Shown: piece by piece, positions 34,044 through 42,897 of the stretch
Numbering within the stretch: the stretch's first letter is position 1
Layout of the letters: every line of letters starts with the position of its first letter
From: Mycolicibacter longobardus
GTDB taxonomy: Bacteria; Actinomycetota; Actinomycetes; Mycobacteriales; Mycobacteriaceae
NCBI RefSeq assembly: GCF_002102265.1
Contig: NZ_LQPG01000050.1
Coordinates: forward strand, 33,380 to 97,379
Direction of reading: 5' to 3'
Length of the DNA: 64,000 nucleotides
The notes under the pieces: model-generated
The model's database searches: none
Told to the model about the DNA's origin: nothing
The model's input: the letters and a program-made list of their open reading frames with translations, nothing else
Made by a program: the position numbers and the translations under genes

Positions 34044-35122
34044 CGGATGCTCCCCAGAATCGGCTGGGATTCCAGGAGCGCCTCGTCGCTGGGTGCCCGA
34101 CCTTCGCCGAAGACCCGATTTGCCTGCTTGGCCCGGAATTCGAGGTGGGCCTGCGCCGGGATGGCGTAGCCGAACCGCTGCTGGGCCTCCCGCGGCGTCG
34201 TGGTGACCGGATTGACCGGCCGGATCGATCGGAGCACCCGGGTGCCGATCGGCAGCGTCATCGGTGAGATCAGTCGCAGCAGGATCAACTGCAGCCGTGG
34301 GCTCAGACTGAGCAGGGTGAACGCGGCACTCAGCGGTGGCACCACCAGCGCGTCGAGCAGTCGCGAAGTGCCGACGCCGCCCAGTTCGCGCATCCAACGT
34401 GGCATGGTCGCCAGGGTTCCACGGCGCAGGAAGGCGGTGATGACCCGCGCGCCAGGCCACAGCAACCGCGGCAGCGTTGGCGGCAGAATCACCTCGGCGC
34501 GCAGCAGGTGCGCCATCGCGCGCCGGGCGATGGCGGAGTTGATCAGCTGTGGGCGCATCTCCTCGAAATAGGCGCGGATGCCCTCCCGGGTGCGCGGCAC
34601 GTCGGCCGGGTCGAGGGTCTGCAGTTCGGCGGCCTTGGCGCAGTCCGCCCAGTAGGACGCCTCATCCTCGGCCGACAACCGCCCGGGACCGTACTTCTCG
34701 TAGGCGTAGAGGATCGAGTGCCAGGCCGTGAGGTGGATCCACATCTGGGAGGCCGGGTCGTTGGCGTCATAGTCGGCACCGGTGACCGGGTCGACGCCGA
34801 TGGCCTTGGAGTGGATCCGCACCAGCATGTCGGCGGCCTCGGCGGTGGTGCGGCTTTCACCGAAGGCCACCATCGCGAAGTACCGCAGCGTGCGGTCGTA
34901 GCGCGTCCGCGGCCGGTCGTAGATCGCCTGGGTGTGGTCGACCGAGGCGACCAGCCCGGGGTCCAGTTCCTCGATGACCACGGCGCGCTGGAAGCCGATC
35001 GACAGCGAGGTCGGGTAGCTCCACACCTTCCAGGTCACCGAGTCGGGGCCGAAAAACCCGTAGTCCTCGGCGGGTTCGGCGTCGGGCAGGGACAGCCATT
35101 CGCGCAGGGTGCTCAATTTCAT
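34040..35122 (-). CDS. DUF2236 (MpaB-type) oxygenase
   Basis: 360 residues leftward from ATG 35122. The DUF2236 pattern is visible: GFFGPDSVTWKVWSYPTSLSIGFQRAVVIEELDPGLVASVDHTQAIYDRPRTRYDRTLRYFAMVAFG, then VRIHSKAIGVDP and MWIHLTAWHSILYAYEKYGPGRLSAED. Relatives include a fungal ER oxygenase and the heme-containing latex-clearing proteins; conserved histidines and arginines here could bind heme. Reaction unknown. First gene of an operon with a small membrane protein and a TetR regulator. Confidence 0.8.
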   Translation of the reverse strand: MKLSTLREWLSLPDAEPAEDYGFFGPDSVTWKVWSYPTSLSIGFQRAVVIEELDPGLVASVDHTQAIYDRPRTRYDRTLRYFAMVAFGESRTTAEAADMLVRIHSKAIGVDPVTGADYDANDPASQMWIHLTAWHSILYAYEKYGPGRLSAEDEASYWADCAKAAELQTLDPADVPRTREGIRAYFEEMRPQLINSAIARRAMAHLLRAEVILPPTLPRLLWPGARVITAFLRRGTLATMPRWMRELGGVGTSRLLDALVVPPLSAAFTLLSLSPRLQLILLRLISPMTLPIGTRVLRSIRPVNPVTTTPREAQQRFGYAIPAQAHLEFRAKQANRVFGEGRAPSDEALLESQPILGSIR

Positions 35123-35154
35123 CCGCCTTCCGCCATTTCCTGGCTCGCTCTTTT

Positions 35155-35171
35155 TCCTACACTGTGTAGGA
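35155..35171. promoter_or_regulatory. 17-bp perfect palindrome, candidate TetR operator
   Basis: TCCTACAC (35155-35162), T, GTGTAGGA (35164-35171). It lies 33 bases upstream of the leftward oxygenase start and 58 bases before the rightward araC gene, a place where a repressor could block either promoter. The length and symmetry fit a TetR dimer site. A TetR gene is in the leftward operon. Confidence 0.7.
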
Positions 35172-35216
35172 TTTTGCCCGCGGCGCGACGGACCGTCAAG
35201 GGTTGGATTTCGCTAC

Positions 35217-35222
35217 TACCGT
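35217..35222 (+). promoter_or_regulatory. -10 hexamer TACCGT for the leaderless araC gene
   Basis: TACCGT is followed by six bases and ATG 35229. No ribosome site is present. Confidence 0.5.
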
Positions 35223-35228
35223 GGGTGG

Positions 35229-36140
35229 ATGGCCTCCGATGCCGAGGCGATCTGGGATTTCGCCGTGGCCCCGCCGCACACTGCGCCGGGTGTGAGCTCC
35301 ATGGTGGGTTACCGCGCACTCGACGTCCCGAACGCCGTGCACCGGGGGATGCCGTCGTCGACGTTGACCTTCATCGTCAGCCTCGACGACGGCGTGGAAG
35401 CCGCCGATACCGCGGCGGCACTGCCGGAGGCCCGGCCTAATCCGGTCATTCTCGGCGGCCTGCACCTGCAGGCCAGCCACGTGCGGCAACGTCGCGGACA
35501 GGCGGGTGTGCAGGTGGCCCTGCATCCGCTGGCCGCGCGGGCGGTGTTGGGCGTGCCGGCAGCCGAGTTGAGCGTGACCGACTTCGACGCGGTGCCGGTC
35601 CTGGGGCGCGGCTCGGCGCAGCTGCATGAGCGGGTCGCCGAAACCCGGTACTGGCCGGACGCGTTCGCACTGGTCGCGGGGTATCTCGTGGAAGGCCGCC
35701 GCCGACACGACACCACCGTGCGACCCGAGGTGGCCTACGCCTGGCATCTGCTGGGGCGCAGCCGGGGGCGGCTGCCGGTCGCTGCCGTGGCGCAGCGGGT
35801 TGGCTTGAGCCAGCGGCATCTGACCACGCTGTTCCGCCGCGAGGTGGGCCGCACGCCGAAGACCGTGGCGATGCTGATGCGCTTCGAATACGCGACCGCC
35901 CGGATGGCCGACGCGGCACGTGGTCACCGGCGCGTCGACCTGGCCGGTATCGCCGGTGACGCCGGATACGCCGATCAGGCGCACCTGACGCGCGAGTTCG
36001 TCCGGTTCGTCGGTGTCCCGCCGGGGGCCTGGCTCAGCGAAGAGTTCCAAAACATTCAAGACGGCGGGCACTCGATCAGATCAGAGTGGTGTCATGACAA
36101 CTTCGAATCCGACCGTCTGGCTGACCCTGCAAGCGCATGA
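35229..36140 (+). CDS. AraC family transcriptional regulator
   Basis: 303 residues from ATG 35229. A variable N-terminal sensing domain is followed by a C-terminal pair of helix-turn-helices: RLPVAAVAQRVGLSQRHLTTLFRREVGRTPKTVAMLMRFEYA and VDLAGIAGDAGYADQAHLTREFVRFVGVPPGAWL, the AraC/XylS signature. Its 3' end overlaps the following VOC gene by 47 bases in another frame, so the pair is likely co-expressed and functionally linked. The signal it senses is unknown. Confidence 0.88.
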   Translation: MASDAEAIWDFAVAPPHTAPGVSSMVGYRALDVPNAVHRGMPSSTLTFIVSLDDGVEAADTAAALPEARPNPVILGGLHLQASHVRQRRGQAGVQVALHPLAARAVLGVPAAELSVTDFDAVPVLGRGSAQLHERVAETRYWPDAFALVAGYLVEGRRRHDTTVRPEVAYAWHLLGRSRGRLPVAAVAQRVGLSQRHLTTLFRREVGRTPKTVAMLMRFEYATARMADAARGHRRVDLAGIAGDAGYADQAHLTREFVRFVGVPPGAWLSEEFQNIQDGGHSIRSEWCHDNFESDRLADPASA

Positions 36141-36486
36141 CGCGTCCAAACTGATCGACTACTACGTCGACACCTTCGGTTTCGTTGTCACGGCTCGCTA
36201 CGGCGACGGGGACACCGTGGACCATGCCCAACTGAACTGGCCCGAAGGCGTCGGCGGCATCATGCTCGGCAGCTACCGACCCGGCAACATCTGGTGCCGA
36301 GAACCCGGCACCGCCGGTGGCTACGTCGCCACCAACGACCCCGACGGGCTGTACGAGCGGGTGCTGGAGCACAGCGCCGACGTGGTGCAGCCCCTGGCCG
36401 ACACCGACTACGGGTCCCGCGAGTTCACCGTCCGTGACCCGGAAGGCAACCTGTGGAGCTTCGGCGATTACCCGGGAGCACAATAG
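36094..36486 (+). CDS. VOC (glyoxalase-fold) family protein
   Basis: 130 residues from ATG 36094, inside the end of araC. Two beta-alpha-beta-beta-beta modules are seen: VWLTLQAHDASKLIDYYVDTFGFVVTARYGDGDTVDHAQLNW and GGYVATNDPDGLYERVLEHSADVVQPLADTDYGSREFTVRDPEGNLWSFGDY. The FTVRDPEGNLW tail is typical of glyoxalase/bleomycin-resistance-like proteins. The metal site is not certain. It ends four bases before dxr. Confidence 0.85.
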   Translation: MTTSNPTVWLTLQAHDASKLIDYYVDTFGFVVTARYGDGDTVDHAQLNWPEGVGGIMLGSYRPGNIWCREPGTAGGYVATNDPDGLYERVLEHSADVVQPLADTDYGSREFTVRDPEGNLWSFGDYPGAQ

Positions 36487-36490
36487 ATGG

Positions 36491-37663
36491 GTGAAGACCG
36501 GCCGGATCAAAGTTCTGCTGTTGGGCTCGACCGGCTCGATCGGAACCCAGGCGTTGCAGGTCGTCGCCGCGAATCCGGAGCGTTTCGAGATCGTCGGGCT
36601 GGCGGCCGGCGGCGGTAACCCGCAGCTGTTGGCCGCCCAGCGCGCCGAGACCGGCGTCACCAACATCGCCGTCGCCGACGCACAGGTCGGCGAAGCGCTC
36701 GATGCCGCCTACTGCGGACCCGAGGCCGTCACCCGGTTGGTGCAGGACACCGAGGCCGACGTGGTGCTCAACGCCCTGGTCGGCGCGCTCGGACTGCGGC
36801 CCACGCTGGCGGCGCTGGAAACCGGGGCCCGGCTGGCGCTGGCCAACAAGGAATCGCTGATCGCCGGCGGCCCGCTGGTGCTGCAAGCGGCCCGGCCGGG
36901 CCAGATCGTGCCGGTGGATTCCGAGCACTCGGCGATCGCTCAGTGCCTGCGCTCCGGTACCGCCGACGAAGTCGCCAAGATCGTGCTGACGGCTTCCGGC
37001 GGGCCGTTCCGCGGCTTCAGCGCAGCCGAGCTGGAGCACGTCACACCCGAGCAGGCCGGGGCGCACCCGACCTGGTCGATGGGCCCGATGAACACACTGA
37101 ACTCGGCGTCGCTGGTGAACAAGGGCCTCGAGCTCATCGAAACCCACCTGCTCTTCGGCGTCCCCTACGAGCGCATCGACGTCGTGGTTCACCCGCAGTC
37201 GATCGTGCATTCCATGGTCACCTTCACCGACGGTTCGACGATCGCCCAGGCCAGCCCGCCGGACATGCGCCTGCCCATCGCGTTGGCCCTGGGCTGGCCG
37301 GCGCGGGTGCCCGGGGCGGCCGCGGCTTGTGATTTCTCGACCGCGTCCACCTGGGCGTTCGAGCCGCTGGACGACGCCGTTTTCCCCGCGGTGCAGCTGG
37401 CCCGCCACGCCGGTCAGGCCGGTGGCTGCATGACCGCGGTCTACAACGCGGCCAACGAAGAAGCGGCAGAAGCGTTCCTCCAGGGCCGGATCAGCTTCCC
37501 CGCGATTGTGGGCACGATCACCGATGTGCTGGGCGCCGCCGACCAATGGGCCGCACAACCCGCTACCGTGGAAGAAGTACTCGACGCGCAGCGCTGGGCC
37601 AAGGAACGGGCGGCTCGCGCCGTCGAGGCGGCAGCTACAAGAAAGGTCGGAAGCACCCGATGA
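36491..37663 (+). CDS. dxr: 1-deoxy-D-xylulose 5-phosphate reductoisomerase
   Basis: 390 residues from GTG 36491. The NADPH fold opens with VLLLGSTGSIGTQALQVV; ALANKESLIAGGPLV, PVDSEHSAIAQCL, LTASGGPFRG and NTLNSASLVNKGLELIETHLLF supply the metal- and substrate-binding residues. It carries out the second step of the MEP isoprenoid pathway and is the fosmidomycin target. ispG of the same pathway is two genes downstream. Confidence 0.97.
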   Translation: MKTGRIKVLLLGSTGSIGTQALQVVAANPERFEIVGLAAGGGNPQLLAAQRAETGVTNIAVADAQVGEALDAAYCGPEAVTRLVQDTEADVVLNALVGALGLRPTLAALETGARLALANKESLIAGGPLVLQAARPGQIVPVDSEHSAIAQCLRSGTADEVAKIVLTASGGPFRGFSAAELEHVTPEQAGAHPTWSMGPMNTLNSASLVNKGLELIETHLLFGVPYERIDVVVHPQSIVHSMVTFTDGSTIAQASPPDMRLPIALALGWPARVPGAAAACDFSTASTWAFEPLDDAVFPAVQLARHAGQAGGCMTAVYNAANEEAAEAFLQGRISFPAIVGTITDVLGAADQWAAQPATVEEVLDAQRWAKERAARAVEAAATRKVGSTR

Positions 37664-38877
37664 TGTTCGCGGTCGGCATCGCGCTGTTCGCGCTGGCCAT
37701 CCTGATTTCGGTGGCACTGCATGAATGCGGTCACATGTGGGTGGCGCGCGCCACCGGCATGAAGGTGCGCCGCTACTTCGTCGGCTTCGGCACCACCTTG
37801 TGGTCCACGCGCCGCGGCGAGACCGAGTACGGCCTCAAGGCGATCCCGGCCGGTGGCTTCTGCGACATCGCCGGCATGACCGCGGTCGAGGAACTGGCGC
37901 CCGACGAGGTCGACCGCGCCATGTACAAGCAGAAGACCTGGAAGCGGGTGGCCGTGCTGGCCGCCGGCCCCGGCATGAACTTCATCATCGGCCTGGCGCT
38001 GGTCTACACGATCGCGGTGATCTGGGGCCTGCCCAACCTGCACGCGCCCACCACCGCCGTCATCGGCGAAACGGCCTGCGTGGCACCCGAAGTCGTCAAG
38101 GGCCAGCTGGGCGCCTGCTCGGGTCCCGGTCCGGCGGCGCTGGCCGGCATCCAGTCCGGCGACGTGGTGGTCAAAGTCGGCGACATCCCGGTGTCGACGT
38201 TTGAGGAGATGGCCGCCGCGGTGCGCAAGCAGCACGGCTCGACGCCCATCGTGGTCCAACGTGACGGCACCGAGCTGACCAAGTACGTCGACGTGACTCC
38301 CACCCAGCGCTGGATCGCCGACGGGCGCGACAGCGAGGCCGTCCCCAGCACCGTCGGCGCCATTGGGGTGGGGGCCGCCCAGTTCGGGCCCACCCAGTAC
38401 AACCCGATCACGGCCGTTCCGGCCACGTTCGCCTTCAGCGGGGACCTGTCGGTGCTGCTGGGCAAGTCCCTGGCCAACATCCCGTCCAAGGTCGGCGCAC
38501 TGATGCACGCCATCGGCAATCCGCACGGGGAGCGCGACCCGGAGACCCCGATCAGCGTGGTGGGCGCCTCGATCATCGGAGGCGATACCGTCGACCACGG
38601 GCTGTGGGTGGCGTTCTGGTTCTTCCTGGCCCAGCTGAACTTCATCTTGGGAGTGCTCAACCTGGTGCCGCTGCTGCCGTTCGACGGCGGGCACATCGCG
38701 ATCGCGCTCTACGAGAAGCTGCGCAATCTGGTCCGGTCGGCCCGCGGCAAGGTCGCCGCGGCGCCGGTGAACTATCTCAAGCTGATGCCGGCCACCTACG
38801 TAGTCTTGGTCGTGGTGGTCGGCTACATGCTGCTCACCGTGACCGCCGACTTGGTCAATCCGATCAGGCTGTTTTGA
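37660..38877 (+). CDS. rip1: site-2 protease Rip1 (RseP family)
   Basis: 405 residues from ATG 37660 (ATG 37663 is in the same frame), overlapping the dxr stop. The zinc motif H-E-C-G-H lies in the first membrane helix (ISVALHECGHMWVAR). A PDZ domain (GIQSGDVVVKVGDIPVSTFEEM) and the second metal-site motif NLVPLLPFDGGHIA follow, with closing helices VVLVVVVGYMLLTVTADLVNPIRLF. It cuts anti-sigma factors and other membrane proteins inside the bilayer. In M. tuberculosis it controls SigK, SigL and SigM pathways. Confidence 0.96.
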   Translation: MMFAVGIALFALAILISVALHECGHMWVARATGMKVRRYFVGFGTTLWSTRRGETEYGLKAIPAGGFCDIAGMTAVEELAPDEVDRAMYKQKTWKRVAVLAAGPGMNFIIGLALVYTIAVIWGLPNLHAPTTAVIGETACVAPEVVKGQLGACSGPGPAALAGIQSGDVVVKVGDIPVSTFEEMAAAVRKQHGSTPIVVQRDGTELTKYVDVTPTQRWIADGRDSEAVPSTVGAIGVGAAQFGPTQYNPITAVPATFAFSGDLSVLLGKSLANIPSKVGALMHAIGNPHGERDPETPISVVGASIIGGDTVDHGLWVAFWFFLAQLNFILGVLNLVPLLPFDGGHIAIALYEKLRNLVRSARGKVAAAPVNYLKLMPATYVVLVVVVGYMLLTVTADLVNPIRLF

Positions 38878-38890
38878 TAGGAGACCGCTG

Positions 38891-40042
38891 ATGTCCGTCG
38901 GCCTAGGAATGCCGGCCGCCCCGGCGCCCACGCTGGCGCCACGCCGAAAGACCCGCCAACTGATGGTCGGCGGGGTCGGGGTGGGCAGCGACTACCCGAT
39001 TTCGGTGCAGTCGATGTGCACCACCAAGACCCACGACGTCGACGCGACCCTGCAACAGATCGCCACGCTGACCACCGCCGGCTGCGACATCGTGCGGGTG
39101 GCCTGCCCGCGCCAGGAAGACGCCGACGCACTGGCCGAGATCGCCCGCAAGAGCAAGCTTCCGGTGATCGCCGACATCCACTTCCAGCCCAAGTACATCT
39201 TCGCCGCGATCGACGCCGGATGCGCCGCCGTGCGGGTCAACCCGGGCAACATCAAGGAGTTCGACGGCCGGGTCGGCGAAGTCGCCAAGGCCGCCGGCGC
39301 CGCCGGCATCCCGATCCGGATCGGCGTCAACGCCGGCTCACTGGACCAGCGCTTCCTGGCCAAGTACGGCAAGGCCACCCCGGAAGCGCTGGTGGAATCC
39401 GCGCTGTGGGAGGCGTCGCTGTTCGAGGAGCACGGCTTCGGCGACATCAAGATCAGCGTCAAGCACAACGACCCGGTCGTGATGGTGGCCGCCTACGAGC
39501 AGCTGGCCGAGAAGTGCGACTACCCCCTGCACCTGGGCGTCACCGAGGCCGGCCCGGCCTTCCAGGGCACCATCAAATCCGCGGTGGCCTTCGGTGCGCT
39601 GCTGTCCCGCGGTATCGGCGACACCATCCGGGTGTCGCTGTCGGCGCCGCCGATGGAAGAGGTCAAGGTCGGCAACCAGATTCTGGAGTCGCTCAACCTG
39701 CGGCCGCGGGGGTTGGAGATCGTCTCGTGTCCGTCCTGCGGACGGGCCCAGGTGGACGTCTACACGCTGGCCAACGCCGTCACCGCCGGCCTGGAGGGGA
39801 TCGACGTCCCGTTGCGGGTCGCGGTGATGGGCTGCGTGGTCAACGGTCCCGGCGAGGCTCGCGAGGCGGACCTCGGTGTGGCGTCGGGCAACGGCAAGGG
39901 ACAGATCTTCGTGCGGGGCGAGGTGATCAAGACCGTCCCCGAGGCGCAGATCGTCGAGACCCTGATCGAGGAGGCGCTGCGCCTGGCGGAGCAGATGGGG
40001 GACGGATCTCCCGGCGGTTCGCCCACCGTCGCCGTAAGCTGA
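38891..40042 (+). CDS. ispG: 4-hydroxy-3-methylbut-2-en-1-yl diphosphate synthase
   Basis: 383 residues from ATG 38891 behind AGGAGA. GcpE signatures: ISVQSMCTTKTHDVDATLQQI, ADIHFQPKYIFAAIDAG, VRVNPGNI, and the Fe4S4 ligands in VSCPSCGRAQVDV and GCVVNGPGEAREADLG. It converts MEcPP to HMBPP in isoprenoid synthesis. Operon dxr-rip1-ispG-GNAT. Confidence 0.97.
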   Translation: MSVGLGMPAAPAPTLAPRRKTRQLMVGGVGVGSDYPISVQSMCTTKTHDVDATLQQIATLTTAGCDIVRVACPRQEDADALAEIARKSKLPVIADIHFQPKYIFAAIDAGCAAVRVNPGNIKEFDGRVGEVAKAAGAAGIPIRIGVNAGSLDQRFLAKYGKATPEALVESALWEASLFEEHGFGDIKISVKHNDPVVMVAAYEQLAEKCDYPLHLGVTEAGPAFQGTIKSAVAFGALLSRGIGDTIRVSLSAPPMEEVKVGNQILESLNLRPRGLEIVSCPSCGRAQVDVYTLANAVTAGLEGIDVPLRVAVMGCVVNGPGEAREADLGVASGNGKGQIFVRGEVIKTVPEAQIVETLIEEALRLAEQMGDGSPGGSPTVAVS

Positions 40043-40085
40043 TCGCAGCCGCGCGCGGCAGTTGAGTTCGCAAGAAAGAGTCACC

Positions 40086-40937
40086 ATGTCGGCTCCGCCG
40101 GATATCCGTCTCGACCAGCGACGGGTATCTGTCGTGCGCGACGCCGCCGCGGTCTGGCGGGTACTCAACGCCGATCCCATCGGCTCCTGCATGGTTGCCG
40201 CCCGGGTCGCCGACCACGGTGTCGATCCCCGGTCGATCGGCGGGGAACTCTGGACGCGCGGCGGCGCGGACGAATCGCTGTGCTACGCCGGTGCGAATCT
40301 GATCCCGTTGCGCGGGGCGCCGGCTGATCTGACCGCGTTCGCGGACAAGGCGGTGAGCGCGATCCGGCGGTGCTCGTCGCTGGTCGGGCGCGCCGAGCTG
40401 GTGTTGCCGATGTGGCAGCGTCTGGCCGATGTCTGGGGTCCGGCCCGTGACGTGCGGGAGAGCCAGCCGCTGATGGCGCTGCACACCATGCCCACGTGCA
40501 CGTTCGACACCGAGGTGCGCCAGGTGCGTCCCGACGAGCTCGACGCCTACCTGGTGGCGGCCGTCGACATGTTCATCGGGGAGGTCGGCGTGGACCCGCG
40601 CGCCGGCGACGGCGGCCGCGCCTACCGGCGGCGGGTGTCCAACCTGATCGCGGCGGGTCGGGCCTGGGCGCGCTTCGAACGTGGCGAGGTGGTGTTCAAA
40701 GCCGAGGTCGGCTCGCAATCGCCGGCGGTGGGACAGATTCAGGGCGTCTGGGTGCACCCGGAATGGCGTGGGCGTGGGCTGGGCTCCGGCGGCACCGCGA
40801 TGCTGGCGGCGGTGATCGTCGGTACCGGGCGCGTGGCCAGCCTGTACGTCAACGATTTCAACGAGGTGGCCCGGGCCACCTACGAGCGGGTGGGGTTCAC
40901 CCAGGCCGGCACCTTTGCGACGGTATTGCTCGACTGA
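40086..40937 (+). CDS. GNAT family acetyltransferase with DUF4081-type N-terminus
   Basis: 283 residues from ATG 40086 behind GAAAGAG. The N-terminal about 140 residues (VRDAAAVWRVLNADPIGSCMVAARVADHGVD) resemble DUF4081; the C-terminal half is a GNAT domain with QGVWVHPEWRGRGLGSGGTAMLAAV as the acetyl-CoA loop and SLYVNDFNEVARATYERVGF. A homologue follows ispG (gcpE) in M. tuberculosis. Substrate unknown. Confidence 0.9.
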   Translation: MSAPPDIRLDQRRVSVVRDAAAVWRVLNADPIGSCMVAARVADHGVDPRSIGGELWTRGGADESLCYAGANLIPLRGAPADLTAFADKAVSAIRRCSSLVGRAELVLPMWQRLADVWGPARDVRESQPLMALHTMPTCTFDTEVRQVRPDELDAYLVAAVDMFIGEVGVDPRAGDGGRAYRRRVSNLIAAGRAWARFERGEVVFKAEVGSQSPAVGQIQGVWVHPEWRGRGLGSGGTAMLAAVIVGTGRVASLYVNDFNEVARATYERVGFTQAGTFATVLLD

Positions 40938-41041
40938 GTGCCCGGCGGCTGCCGCCCGACGGCGGTTGCTCGACGCCGTTCGTGAGGTTCCGTCTCGATG
41001 CGATCTCGGTGCGCCTCCGCACCGCGACCGTTCCCATTTCG

Positions 41042-41047
41042 TAACAT
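41042..41047 (+). promoter_or_regulatory. -10 hexamer TAACAT for the PBP lipoprotein gene
   Basis: TAACAT is followed by eight bases and ATG 41056. No ribosome site is present. Confidence 0.5.
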
Positions 41048-41055
41048 CTGCCTCA

Positions 41056-42876
41056 ATGACAACTGCAAGCTCATTCGTCACACGCGTCACGGGCCTGTTC
41101 GCGGTGGTGCTCGCCGCGGCCGGGGTGGCGGCCTGCACCCCGCGCCCCGATGGCCCCGGGCCCGTCGCCGAGCGGTTCTTCGCGGCCCTGGCCACCGGGG
41201 ACACCGCCACCGCCGCCGAACTCAGCGACGACCCCTCCACGGCCCGCAGCGCTCTCAACGCGGCCTGGGCGGGCCTGCAGGCCGAGCATCTGGAGGCGCA
41301 GGTGCTCGGCTCGCGCTACAACGACGACACCGGCGGCGTGGCCTACCGCTACACCTGGCGACTGCCGAAGAACCGGACCTGGACCTATGACGGTCAGCTC
41401 AAGATGGTCCGCAACGAAGGCCACTGGGCGGTTCGCTGGACGGCCACCGGCCTGCACCCCAAGCTGGGGGAGCACCAGACCTTCGCGCTGCGGGCCGACC
41501 CCCCGCGGCGAGCCGCGGTCAACGAGGCGGGCGGAACCGACGTGTTGGTGCCCGGCTACGTCTACCACTACCAGCTGGACGCCGGCCGGGCCGGCCAGAA
41601 CCTGATGCGCACTGCGCGTGCGGTGATCGATGCCCTGCGGCCCTATGACGACGCACTGGGCGACGCCCAGTGGCTCGCCGAAAAGGCCAGTTCCTCGGTG
41701 AACCCGCTCGACCTGATCACGCTGCGCAAGAGCGACCACGACCGCGTCGAAGCCGCCATCGGCCGGCTGCCCGGCGTCGTGATCACCCCGCGTCCCGATC
41801 TGCTGCCCACCGATGACCGCTTCGCGCCGATGCTCGTCAGCGAGGTCAAGAAGACCGTCGCGGCCCAGCTCGAAGGTGAGGCGGGCTGGCGTGTTGTCAG
41901 CGTCAACCAGAACGGCGTCGACGTGGCGGTGCTGCACGAGGTCGAACCGGCGCCGGCGCCCTCGCTGACGATCAGCCTGGACCGGTCGGTGCAGCGCGCC
42001 GCCCAGAACGCGGTCAACACCCGGGGCGACAAGGCGATGATCGTGGTCATCAAGCCGTCGACGGGCGAGTTGCTCGCGGTGGCCCAGAACAGTGCCGCCG
42101 ACGCCGACGGCCTGGTCGCGACCAGTGGCCTGTATCCGCCCGGGTCGACGTTCAAGATGGTCACCGCGGGCGCGGCGATCGAGCGGGACATGGCGACACC
42201 GAACTCCATGGTGGGCTGCCCCGGCGAACTCGACATCGGCCAGCGCACCATCCCCAACTACGGCGGGTTCGACCTGGGCCTGGTGTCGATGTCGCGGGCC
42301 TTCGCCAATTCGTGCAACACCACGTTCGCCGAGCTGGCCAGCCGGATGCCGCCGCGGGCACTGTCACAGGCGGCCAGTCGCTACGGGATCGGAGTGGACT
42401 ACCTGGTGGACGGGATCACCACGGTCACCGGCTCGGTTCCGCCGACCGTCGACCTGGCCGAGCGCACCGAGGACGGATTCGGTCAGGGCAAGGTGCTGGC
42501 CAGCCCGTTCGGCGTCGCGCTGGCCGCGGCGACGGTCGCGGCGGGCCGCACTCCGGTGCCCCGGCTGATCGAGGGCCGGCCGACCACGGTCAACGGACCG
42601 GTTGGCCCGCCGGTCAGCGAGGAGATGCTCGACGGCCTGCGCGAGATGATGCGGCTGGTGGTCACCGACGGCACCGCTCGCGACATCGCCGGCTGCGGGC
42701 CGGTCTTCGGCAAGACCGGGGAGGCTGAATTCGCCGGCGGGTCGCATTCCTGGTTCGCCGGTTATCGGGGTGACATGGCCTTCGCCTCGCTGATCGTCGG
42801 CGGCGGCAGCTCGCAGTATGCGGTGCGGATGACCAAGGTGATGTTCGACTCGTTGCCGGACAACTTCCTGCTCTGA
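41056..42876 (+). CDS. penicillin-binding lipoprotein (class B transpeptidase)
   Basis: 606 residues from ATG 41056. A lipoprotein signal ends GVAAC; an NTF2-like (MecA-N type) domain follows (PVAERFFAALATGDTATAAELSDD), then a dimerisation segment and the transpeptidase with S-x-x-K in PPGSTFKMV, S-x-N in ANSCNTTF and K-T-G in FGKTGEAEF. It cross-links peptidoglycan outside the membrane. It matches the M. tuberculosis penicillin-binding lipoprotein Rv2864c in this position. Confidence 0.93.
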   Translation: MTTASSFVTRVTGLFAVVLAAAGVAACTPRPDGPGPVAERFFAALATGDTATAAELSDDPSTARSALNAAWAGLQAEHLEAQVLGSRYNDDTGGVAYRYTWRLPKNRTWTYDGQLKMVRNEGHWAVRWTATGLHPKLGEHQTFALRADPPRRAAVNEAGGTDVLVPGYVYHYQLDAGRAGQNLMRTARAVIDALRPYDDALGDAQWLAEKASSSVNPLDLITLRKSDHDRVEAAIGRLPGVVITPRPDLLPTDDRFAPMLVSEVKKTVAAQLEGEAGWRVVSVNQNGVDVAVLHEVEPAPAPSLTISLDRSVQRAAQNAVNTRGDKAMIVVIKPSTGELLAVAQNSAADADGLVATSGLYPPGSTFKMVTAGAAIERDMATPNSMVGCPGELDIGQRTIPNYGGFDLGLVSMSRAFANSCNTTFAELASRMPPRALSQAASRYGIGVDYLVDGITTVTGSVPPTVDLAERTEDGFGQGKVLASPFGVALAAATVAAGRTPVPRLIEGRPTTVNGPVGPPVSEEMLDGLREMMRLVVTDGTARDIAGCGPVFGKTGEAEFAGGSHSWFAGYRGDMAFASLIVGGGSSQYAVRMTKVMFDSLPDNFLL

Positions 42877-42883
42877 CGCGCGG

Positions 42884-42889
42884 TAAGTT
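42884..42889 (+). promoter_or_regulatory. -10 hexamer TAAGTT for the DUF1707 gene
   Basis: TAAGTT is followed by eight bases and ATG 42898. The spacer contains GGAGAG, so a short leader cannot be excluded. Confidence 0.45.
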
Positions 42890-42897
42890 GGAGAGCC

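Noticed and set aside
36480..36493. Leaderless -10 hexamer before dxr
   Set aside because: TAGATG lacks the final T and is too close to GTG 36491; dxr is probably translated from the upstream message.
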